From: DASXPG01 sp036493755
GTDB taxonomy: Bacteria > Gemmatimonadota > Gemmatimonadetes > Gemmatimonadales > JACORV01
Length of the DNA stretch: 5,552 nt
Assembly (NCBI GenBank): GCA_036493755.1
Contig: DASXPG010000008.1
Coordinates: 1-5,552 of the forward strand
Direction of reading: 5' to 3'
The position numbers and the translations under genes are program-made. Positions 1-5,552 of the stretch are shown piece by piece (within the stretch, counting starts at the first letter, position 1; the number at the start of each line of letters is the position of its first letter). Under the pieces are notes generated by a model. It saw only the letters and a program-made list of their open reading frames with translations. It had not been told where the DNA came from and ran no database searches.

Positions 1-2393
1 TCATCACGCTGGCGTTAGGCATCGGCGCCAACAGCGCCATCTTCAGCGTGCTGCGCGGCATGCTCTGGCGTCCGCTTCCCTACGCCGCGCCCGACGCCTC
101 GGTGATGCTGTGGAGTCACTGGCGCGGTTGGGACCGCACCTGGGTCTCATCGCCGGAGTACTACGACTACGCGGCCCAGCGGCAGATCTTCAGCTCCGTC
201 GGAGCCTGGAGCGGTGCCGCGCTGACGCTGACCGGCGCCGGCGACAACGCCGAGCGGCTGCCGACCGGTGTGGTGACGGCGAGCCTCTTCGAGGTGCTCG
301 GGGTCAAGCCGATCGCCGGCCGCACCTTCAACGCCGACGAGGATGCGCCGAACGGAGCGCCCGCGGTCATCCTCGGTGAAGGCGTCTGGAAACGCCACTT
401 TGCCGGCGACCGCGGCATCATCGGCAAGACCATCCAGCTCAGTGCCCGGCCCTTCACCGTCGTGGGGATCATGCCGGAAGCGTTCCGGCTCCCCGACGAC
501 TTCGCCGGGGAGGAGCGGACCCAGATCTGGGTGCCGCTCCGGCTGGGCCCGCCCGATCCCAACGAGCGCGGAAGCCATGGATACCTGGCCGCGGGGCGGC
601 TGAAGGACGGGGTCGATCCGGTCCGCGCGCAGGTCCTTCTCGATCAGTTCGTCGCCCGCATGAAGAACGACAATCCGCAGTACGCCGGGATGGGCGAGTT
701 CGGGGTCACGCTGGTAACGCTGCGGGACGAGATCCTCGGCAAGGTCCGCCCGGCGCTGCTGCTCCTGCTGGGCGCGGTCGCGCTGGTGCTGCTCATCGCC
801 TGCGGCAACGTCGCCAATCTGCTCCTGGCGCGCGGCGAAGCGCGGCAGCGCGAGTTGTCGATCCGCACCGCGTTAGGCGCCGGCCGCCGTCGCGTCATCC
901 GGCAGCTGCTGACCGAGAGCACGCTCCTGGCGGTCCTGGGCGGCGCGGCGGGCCTGCTGCTGGCGACCTGGGGGGTCGCGGCGATACCCGCGATCAACCC
1001 CAGCAGCCTGCCGCGTGCCGAGGCGATCCATATCGACGCCTGGGTCCTGCTGGGCACGCTGGGCTTGTCGCTGGTCACCGGCATTGCCTTCGGACTGGTG
1101 CCGGCGTGGCAGCTGATCCGGTACGGACATCGCCAGGATCTTCAGGGAGCGGCGACCCGCAGCGTCACGTTAGGCGCCCAGGGGCAGCGCTTCCGCCGGG
1201 TGCTGATCGGCACCGAGGTCGCGCTGGCGGTGGTCCTGGTCATCGGCGCGGGTCTGCTCACCCGTAGCTTCGCCCGCCTGGCGAGCGTCAATCCGGGATT
1301 CGATCCGCGCGGCGTGCTGACCATGCGGATCTCGCTGCCGGCGGCGACGTATCCGACCCGCACCTCATTGCGCAGCTTCTACGACCGGCTCTTCGAGCGG
1401 CTGCGCGCCATCCCCGCGGTCGCGGATGTTGGCGCCGTGGCTGGACTTCCGCTGGCCGGCGTGCGCGGCGACTGGGGCACCCAGATCGAGGGCTATACGC
1501 CGCCGCCCAACCAGGGGACGCCGGTCGATCTCCAGGTGGCCACCAACGACTACTTCAAAGTGCTCGGCATCCCGCTGAAGCGCGGCCGGTTCCTCACCGA
1601 CGCCGACCGCGAAGGGATGGGCGGCGGGCCGGTGATCCTGATCAACGAAGCCACGGTGCAGAAATATTTCGGCGGCCGCGATCCGATCGGGATGCGGATG
1701 CGCATCACCTGTCCCTGCGATTCGACCTGGCGCACCGTGGTCGGCGTCGTCGGCGATGTCCATCATCGCGGCCTCACCGAGCAGGCGCGGGCGGAGATGT
1801 ACCTGCCGCTGATGCAGCACTTCCTCACCTCGCCCGACTCGCAGGTGCTGGCGCGCTCGATGACCTTGACCATCCGCACCGCCGGCGATCCAGCGCTGCT
1901 GGCCGGCCCGGTGCGGGCGGTAATCGCGGAGCTCGACCGGGGGCTCGCGGCCTCCGATGTTCGGACGCTGGAGGATGTGGTCTCCCGCTCGATCGCCGCG
2001 CCGCGCTTCACCGCGACGCTCATCGGCGTGTTTGCGGCGCTGGCGCTGGTGCTCGCCGCCGTCGGCATCTACGGCGTGGTCGCCTACGTCGTGGCGCAGC
2101 GCACCACCGAGCTGGGTATCCGCGTGGCTCTGGGTGCGGGTGCCGGCGACGTGCTGCGACTCGTGGTCGGGCAGGGAATGCAACCCGTTGGCCTGGGGTT
2201 GATCGCCGGTGTCTTCGGCGCGTTCCTGCTCTCGCGCCTCCTGACTCGATTGCTCTACGACATCACCGCTACCGATCCCGCTACCTACGGCTTCGTCACC
2301 GCGCTGCTCGGGCTCGTCGCACTGGCGGCCTGCTGGCTGCCGGCGCGTCGTGCCGCGCACACCGATCCCATGATCGCTTTGAGGAGTGAATAG
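1..2393 (+). CDS. ADOP-type MacB/FtsX-like permease, 5'-truncated by the window edge
   Basis: The reading frame is open from the left edge (first full codon at 3) to TAG at 2391-2393, giving 796 visible residues. It aligns along its whole length with the next gene. By that alignment about 26 N-terminal residues are missing, or more if it carries the N-terminal extension found in some ADOPs. The GTG at 48 lies inside the first membrane segment and is not the true start. Order in visible residues: rest of TM1 (1-17, with LALGIGAN), first MacB-type periplasmic domain (about 18-249), FtsX core with TM2-TM4 (about 250-371), TM5 (398-422), second periplasmic domain (423-669), second FtsX core TM6-TM8 (670-781), and the tail DPMIALRSE. 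The motif RELSIRTALGA (283-293) recurs as ELGIRVALGA (703-712), which shows the internal duplication. This is an inner-membrane protein. Relatives such as MacB and LolC/E work in efflux or lipoprotein/envelope transport with an ATPase, but ADOPs usually lack one and their substrate is unknown. Family assignment is firm; function is not. Confidence 0.95.
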   Translation, partial: ITLALGIGANSAIFSVLRGMLWRPLPYAAPDASVMLWSHWRGWDRTWVSSPEYYDYAAQRQIFSSVGAWSGAALTLTGAGDNAERLPTGVVTASLFEVLGVKPIAGRTFNADEDAPNGAPAVILGEGVWKRHFAGDRGIIGKTIQLSARPFTVVGIMPEAFRLPDDFAGEERTQIWVPLRLGPPDPNERGSHGYLAAGRLKDGVDPVRAQVLLDQFVARMKNDNPQYAGMGEFGVTLVTLRDEILGKVRPALLLLLGAVALVLLIACGNVANLLLARGEARQRELSIRTALGAGRRRVIRQLLTESTLLAVLGGAAGLLLATWGVAAIPAINPSSLPRAEAIHIDAWVLLGTLGLSLVTGIAFGLVPAWQLIRYGHRQDLQGAATRSVTLGAQGQRFRRVLIGTEVALAVVLVIGAGLLTRSFARLASVNPGFDPRGVLTMRISLPAATYPTRTSLRSFYDRLFERLRAIPAVADVGAVAGLPLAGVRGDWGTQIEGYTPPPNQGTPVDLQVATNDYFKVLGIPLKRGRFLTDADREGMGGGPVILINEATVQKYFGGRDPIGMRMRITCPCDSTWRTVVGVVGDVHHRGLTEQARAEMYLPLMQHFLTSPDSQVLARSMTLTIRTAGDPALLAGPVRAVIAELDRGLAASDVRTLEDVVSRSIAAPRFTATLIGVFAALALVLAAVGIYGVVAYVVAQRTTELGIRVALGAGAGDVLRLVVGQGMQPVGLGLIAGVFGAFLLSRLLTRLLYDITATDPATYGFVTALLGLVALAACWLPARRAAHTDPMIALRSE
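2381..2386 (+). promoter_or_regulatory. Ribosome binding site of the second ADOP gene
   Basis: GAGGAG lies 7 bases before the ATG at 2394, inside the last sense codons of the upstream gene (TTG AGG AGT GAA TAG). It supports the ATG at 2394 as the start. The upstream stop codon (TAG, 2391-2393) touches the start codon with no gap and no overlap. Ribosomes finishing the first permease would therefore stop directly on the initiation region of the second, an arrangement that favours translational coupling. Confidence 0.85.
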
Positions 2394-4829
2394 ATGGAAC
2401 GGCTCATCCAGGACATCCGCTACGCCTTCCGCTCGCTGAAGGGCAGTCCCGCCTTCACGGCGATCGCGGTGTGCACGCTCGCACTGGGAATCGGCGCCAA
2501 CACGGCGATCTTCTCGGTCCTCAACGCGGTGCTCCTCAAGCCGCTGGCGTATGCCCAGCCGGACCGGCTGGTGGACGTCAACCATTTCTATCCGTCGCTC
2601 AACAACCTTCGGGCGAATGTGTCGGTCCCCGGGTTCCGCGACTACAGCGCCCGCAAGGACATCTTCGAAAAGGCGGCGGTCCAGACCGGCGCGGCGATGA
2701 ACCTCACCGGTACCGGCGACCCCGAGCGGGTGGTGGTGGAGCGCGTATCGGGCGATTACTTCGCGACGCTGGGCGTGGCGCCACTGCACGGCCGGGCCAT
2801 TCGCGCCGACGAGGCCGAAGACGGACACAACCATGTCGTGGTGCTGACCTACGGCTTCTGGAAAGAGAAGTTCGGCGGCAATCCCGCCGTGGTCGGAAAG
2901 TCGCTCTCGCTCAACTCGGAGAGCTATCAGATCGTCGGCATCATGCCCGCGACCTTCAAGGACTTCTTCGGCCGCGCGACCCAGCTCTTCACGCCGATCG
3001 TCTTCCAGCCCACCGATTTCGGCGACAACCGGCGGACCAACGAATTCCTGAACTTCATCGGCCGGCTCGCGCCGGGCGTGAGCGTTCAGCAGGCGCAGCA
3101 GAAGATGCACGACTACGCGGTGCAGCTGCGCAACGGATTCCCCAACAGCTATTCGAGCGACTGGGATCTCCAGGTCACGTCGCTCAACGAGGACGCCGTG
3201 CAGAATCTGCGGCCTGCGCTGCTGGTGCTGTTAGGCGCGGTCGGCTTCGTGCTGTTGATCGCCTGCGCCAACGTCGCCAATCTCCAGCTGGCGCGCACGG
3301 CGGCGCGGGGCCGCGAAATCGCGGTGCGGGTCGCGCTGGGCGCCTCGCCCACGCGACTGGTCCGCCAGCTGCTCACCGAGAGCGTCATGCTCGCGTTGGG
3401 GGGCGGCATTCTGGGATTGCTGCTCGCGATCTGGGGCGTGCCGGCGCTGTTGTCGCTCAACGCCGCCAACCTGCCGCCGGCCGGAGAAGTCGGCGTGGAT
3501 GGGAAGGTGCTCGGCTTTGCACTGGTGGTTTCGCTGCTCACCGGTTTGCTCTTCGGCATGATGCCGGCGATCCAGGTAGCGCGCGGCGATCTGCACGAGT
3601 CATTGAAGGAAGGCGGCCGCGGGTCGTCGGGCCAGCGCAGCAGCCTCGCCCTGCGTCGCGGGCTCGTGGTCACGACCGTGGCGATGGCGCTCACGCTCCT
3701 CGCCGGCGCCGGACTGCTGTTCCGCAGCTTCTCCCGCCTCACGGCGATCTCTCCGGGATTCCAGCCGGACCACCTGCTGACATTCGTCGTGGTCTTGCCG
3801 GCGGCGAAGTACGGCAACGACACGGTGCGGATCGCGGCACTCGAACGGCTCGATGCCGCGATCGGCGCGGTGCCCGGCGTGAAATCGGCGGGCGGCACCA
3901 CCAACATCCCCTTCGGCGGAAACTGGTCGAGCGCCAGCTTCTCGGTGGAGGGTTTCACCCCGCCCCCCAAGACCCCCGGGCCCTGGGGCGACATTCGCGT
4001 GGTGACGAACGACTTCCTGCCGACCATCAAGGCGCCCCTCATCGCCGGCCGCCAGTTCACCGAGGGCGACCGCCTGGGGACGCCGCTGGTGGCGATCGTC
4101 GACGACCAGCTGGCCCACAAGTACTGGCCTAGCGAGTCGGCCGTGGGCAAGCGGATCACCTACGGCAATCCGACCGACACCGCGGCGCACTGGATCACCA
4201 TCGTCGGCGTGGTCGGGCACACGCTGCACGAGGGGCTCGACGCCAATCCCCGGGTGCAGGTCTACCGGCCACTGGGCCAGGTCGGCATGCCGTTCCTGGG
4301 CTTCACCGTGCGTACCGCCGGCGAACCGAATGCCATGCTCAACGCTATCCGGGCCTCCGTGCATTCGGTCGACGCCGACCTCCCGCTGGCCAATGTCAAC
4401 ACCATGGATGCCCTCATCGAGCAGTCCACCGGCCCGCGCCGCTTCGCCATGCTGCTCCTCGGCGTCTTTGCCGGCGTCGCGCTCCTGCTGGCGTCGATCG
4501 GTCTCTACGGCGTGATGAGCTACACCGTCACCCAGCGCGCCCGGGAGCTTGGTGTCCGCGTCGCGCTCGGAGCCAATACCAGCAACGTGCTGGGCCTGGT
4601 GCTGGGGCAGGGAGCCCGGCTGGCGTTGCTGGGAGTGGTGATCGGACTCGCGGCGTCATTCGGCGTCACCCGGGTGATGCGCAAGATGCTCTTCAATACC
4701 AGCACCAGCGACCCGATCACCTTCGCCGCGATCTCGCTGCTGCTGATCGCCGTGGCGATGCTGGCGAGCTACATCCCCGCGCGCAGAGCCACGAAAGTCG
4801 ACCCCATTGTCGCGCTGAGAGCGGACTAG
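2394..4829 (+). CDS. ADOP-type MacB/FtsX-like permease, complete (811 aa)
   Basis: This is a full-length duplicated permease. Its start is fixed by GAGGAG upstream and by the classic ADOP beginning (a DIRYAFRSLK-like amphipathic stretch, then LALGIGANTAIFS). It lacks the longer N-terminal extension seen in some ADOPs. Layout by residue: TM1 about 20-43, first MacB-type periplasmic domain 44-273, TM2 274-298, TM3 330-356, TM4 371-394, cytoplasmic linker with LKEGGRG (404-410), TM5 422-446, second periplasmic domain 447-682, TM6 683-712, TM7 740-762, TM8 775-795, C-terminal DPIVALRAD. The FtsX signature appears twice: EIAVRVALGA (308-317) and RELGVRVALGA (717-727). Its length is normal for the family. 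It is a paralog of the preceding gene, sharing RQLLTES, NVANL, the GxTPPP turn and the TND(Y/F) motif of the second periplasmic domain. It is predicted to sit in the inner membrane and couple to envelope transport or signalling. Substrate and ATPase partner cannot be told from the sequence. Third-position G/C use matches the neighbours, so nothing suggests recent transfer. Confidence 0.96.
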   Translation: MERLIQDIRYAFRSLKGSPAFTAIAVCTLALGIGANTAIFSVLNAVLLKPLAYAQPDRLVDVNHFYPSLNNLRANVSVPGFRDYSARKDIFEKAAVQTGAAMNLTGTGDPERVVVERVSGDYFATLGVAPLHGRAIRADEAEDGHNHVVVLTYGFWKEKFGGNPAVVGKSLSLNSESYQIVGIMPATFKDFFGRATQLFTPIVFQPTDFGDNRRTNEFLNFIGRLAPGVSVQQAQQKMHDYAVQLRNGFPNSYSSDWDLQVTSLNEDAVQNLRPALLVLLGAVGFVLLIACANVANLQLARTAARGREIAVRVALGASPTRLVRQLLTESVMLALGGGILGLLLAIWGVPALLSLNAANLPPAGEVGVDGKVLGFALVVSLLTGLLFGMMPAIQVARGDLHESLKEGGRGSSGQRSSLALRRGLVVTTVAMALTLLAGAGLLFRSFSRLTAISPGFQPDHLLTFVVVLPAAKYGNDTVRIAALERLDAAIGAVPGVKSAGGTTNIPFGGNWSSASFSVEGFTPPPKTPGPWGDIRVVTNDFLPTIKAPLIAGRQFTEGDRLGTPLVAIVDDQLAHKYWPSESAVGKRITYGNPTDTAAHWITIVGVVGHTLHEGLDANPRVQVYRPLGQVGMPFLGFTVRTAGEPNAMLNAIRASVHSVDADLPLANVNTMDALIEQSTGPRRFAMLLLGVFAGVALLLASIGLYGVMSYTVTQRARELGVRVALGANTSNVLGLVLGQGARLALLGVVIGLAASFGVTRVMRKMLFNTSTSDPITFAAISLLLIAVAMLASYIPARRATKVDPIVALRAD

Positions 4830-4844
4830 ACGAGGCCAACCAAC

Positions 4845-4894
4845 CCTCTCGGGCGTGCGGACGTCAGAAGGGTACACGTCCGTTCCCCGAGAGG
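4845..4894 (+). promoter_or_regulatory. Nested inverted repeat that would sequester the downstream ribosome binding site
   Basis: The gap between the second permease and the HEAT-repeat gene contains two perfect, nested inverted repeats. The outer 9-bp stem is CCTCTCGGG (4845-4853) with CCCGAGAGG (4886-4894). The inner 7-bp stem is CGGACGT (4858-4864) with ACGTCCG (4876-4882), extendable by a G-U pair (4857/4883). A 4/3-base internal loop separates the stems and the apical loop is 11 bases (4865-4875). In RNA, the right outer arm contains the GAGAGG that serves as Shine-Dalgarno for the ATG at 4901, so folding would block initiation. No T-tract follows the structure on either strand, so it is not a standard intrinsic terminator. 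It could instead act as a DNA operator or a processing/stability hairpin. The pairing is seen directly; the regulatory role is inferred. Confidence 0.6.
4889..4894 (+). promoter_or_regulatory. Ribosome binding site of the HEAT-repeat gene
   Basis: GAGAGG lies 6 bases before ATG 4901. It is a weaker match to the consensus than the GAGGAG of the second permease. It decides the start, because no in-frame ATG, GTG or TTG occurs between the upstream stop (4829) and 4901. It is entirely contained in the right arm of the 9-bp outer stem described for 4845-4894. Confidence 0.6.
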
Positions 4895-4900
4895 CCGAAC

Positions 4901-5552
4901 ATGTCCCGAACCGCCCGATTCCTGTTGCCGGTGCTGGCGATTACCCTCGCCGCCGCCGCCGCGACCCCCCGCATCCGCGCCGCCAACAGCGGCGCCATCG
5001 AGACCGACGACGCCACCAACGCCACCCGGCTGCTGGCCGCGGTGCGCGGCGTCAGCGAGCCGGTCTGCCAGCTGGTCACGCAGGCGGTGCGCAACAATGA
5101 GTACGGCGGCTCGAGCCTGCTGATGGTGCTGCAGGGCGATGAGGTGCCGACCGATTCGACCGCGCGCTGGGCGCTGAGCAGCATGCGCAGCGTCGGTGCG
5201 GTGCAGGTGCTGTCGGCTGGTCTGCGCGACGCCGATCCCTGCGTGCGCGCCGTCGCGGGCCGGATCCTCGCCAAGACCCACCTCGCGCCGGCGTACGATG
5301 CGCTGAAGACCGCCCTCGCCGACAACGACAGCGTGGTCCGCGCCGCGGCTGCCCGCACCCTGGGCCGCCAGCATGACCGCAACGCCCCCGGACAGCTGAT
5401 CGCCGCAATGCACGATCCCTCCGCCAGTGTGCGCGCCGCCGCCGCCGATGCCCTCGGTAACTATGGCCGCCGGCGCAACTTCGTTGACGGTGACTTCAAC
5501 TTCAATTTCGATTTCAACTACGAAGCGATGGTAATGCCGGTGATGCCGTCGT
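4901..5552 (+). CDS. Exported HEAT-repeat (PBS-lyase-like) protein, 3'-truncated by the window edge
   Basis: The frame is open from ATG 4901 to the right edge with no stop, giving 217 full codons. Residues 1-27 look like a Sec signal peptide: basic start with R3 and R6, hydrophobic core about 7-21, and probable cleavage between about 21 and 28. After a variable helical region (about 40-95) come at least three HEAT/PBS-lyase-like repeats with a regular 31-residue period. Their V-R landmarks are at 115-116, 146-147 and 177-178, each preceded by an Asp-rich turn (DADP, DNDS, HDPS). A more divergent repeat may lie around 75-100. Residues 198-207 alternate Phe/Tyr with Asn/Asp, followed by a Met/Pro-rich stretch. 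HEAT repeats form alpha-solenoid protein-binding scaffolds. No enzyme motif is visible, so I assign no reaction. The gene follows the permeases on the same strand after 71 bases and may share their transcript. The HEAT fold and export are fairly secure; partner and role are unknown. Confidence 0.88.
   Translation, partial: MSRTARFLLPVLAITLAAAAATPRIRAANSGAIETDDATNATRLLAAVRGVSEPVCQLVTQAVRNNEYGGSSLLMVLQGDEVPTDSTARWALSSMRSVGAVQVLSAGLRDADPCVRAVAGRILAKTHLAPAYDALKTALADNDSVVRAAAARTLGRQHDRNAPGQLIAAMHDPSASVRAAAADALGNYGRRRNFVDGDFNFNFDFNYEAMVMPVMPS
5495..5521 (+). repeat. Imperfect hexanucleotide repeat encoding a Phe-Asn/Asp alternation
   Basis: Four imperfect copies of TTCAAC (TTCAAC, TTCAAT, TTCGAT, TTCAAC), then TAC, encode F-N-F-N-F-D-F-N-Y at residues 199-207 of the HEAT-repeat protein. 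The third-position changes (AAC/AAT) and the Asp substitution suggest selection for the amino-acid pattern rather than fresh slippage. Alternating aromatic and polar residues are what an exposed beta strand would show, which contrasts with the helical repeats before it. The stretch is also poorer in G+C than its surroundings. Confidence 0.6.

Noticed and set aside
48..50. GTG at 48 as the start of the first permease
   Set aside because: The frame is open upstream to the window edge, and residues before it (LALGIGANSAIFS) match the conserved first membrane segment of the second permease. The real start is outside the window.
1365..3110. 581-codon open frame on the minus strand, antisense to the junction of both permeases
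   Set aside because: Its translation is rich in His, Arg, Asp, Glu and Gly with no domain pattern, it lies fully opposite two well-supported conserved genes, and long antisense open frames are expected when codons end almost always in G or C.
3957..3990. C-rich stretch with runs of five and six C and a CCCC/GGGG pairing in the second permease
   Set aside because: It encodes the conserved GFTPPP turn also present in the paralog, and proline/glycine codons in a high-G+C gene explain it. There is no sign of a disrupted frame or phase-variable switch.
2471..4132. 553-codon open frame on the plus strand in a shifted frame inside the second permease
   Set aside because: Arg/Gly/Ala-rich shadow translation. 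The frame starting at 2394 carries the conserved FtsX motifs from end to end, so no frameshift is implied.
4845..4894. Intrinsic transcription terminator after the second permease
   Set aside because: The hairpin is strong, but no run of T follows it on the plus strand (CCGAAC then ATG) or on the minus strand (GTTGGTTGG), so the rho-independent pattern is incomplete.
4832..4896. Short direct repeat GAGGCC at 4832-4837 and 4891-4896 flanking the hairpin
   Set aside because: Six G/C-rich bases repeated about 60 bases apart are expected by chance here, and no mobile-element ends or other flanking features accompany them.
4830..4900. A promoter for the HEAT-repeat gene in the intergenic gap
   Set aside because: I see no convincing -35/-10 pair, and most of the gap is occupied by the inverted repeats. 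Read-through from the permeases is the simpler explanation, although promoters of these phyla are poorly recognised by eye.
4826..5413. 195-codon minus-strand open frame over the intergenic gap and the HEAT-repeat gene, with a similar overlapping one at 4864-5382
   Set aside because: Both are opposite the plus-strand frame from 4901, which has a signal peptide and regular 31-residue repeats. Their own translations are low-complexity Arg/Ala/Gly with no recognisable domain.

Overview
The window comes from a bacterium with high G+C content (about two thirds by eye, with third codon positions almost always G or C). It holds two tandem membrane permeases of the ADOP type (acidobacterial duplicated orphan permease, a MacB/FtsX relative) and the start of an exported HEAT-repeat protein. 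Families of ADOP paralogs without a partner ATPase are typical of Acidobacteriota and Gemmatimonadota. That architecture, the base composition and the linked HEAT-repeat protein make Gemmatimonadota my first guess and Acidobacteriota my second. No rRNA or other phylogenetic marker is present, so this is an inference.

Layout: every gene is on the + strand. Bases 1-2393 hold the first ADOP permease. Its N-terminus lies outside the window, and about 26 residues are missing if it starts like its neighbour. Its TAG stop is followed directly by the ATG of a second, complete ADOP permease (2394-4829, 811 aa), with a good Shine-Dalgarno sequence inside the last codons of the first gene. A 71-base gap (4830-4900) follows. 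It contains a nested inverted repeat whose right arm is the apparent ribosome binding site of the third gene. The third gene (4901 to beyond the window end) encodes a signal peptide, at least three 31-residue HEAT/PBS-lyase-like repeats and an alternating Phe-Asn/Asp segment, and runs off the right edge without a stop.

How they may work together: the two permeases are almost certainly co-transcribed and translationally coupled, and they could form a homo- or heteromeric envelope complex. No ATP-binding subunit is visible, so any ATPase must be outside the window or elsewhere in the genome. The HEAT-repeat protein is predicted to be exported, so it could meet the permeases' large periplasmic domains, but that link rests only on position and localisation. 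The most unusual features are the hairpin that would hide the third gene's ribosome binding site, and the fact that all four TTA leucine codons in the window lie in one heptamer, GTTAGGC. The rest is ordinary for this family. I see no tRNA, rRNA, CRISPR array, insertion sequence or credible minus-strand gene.
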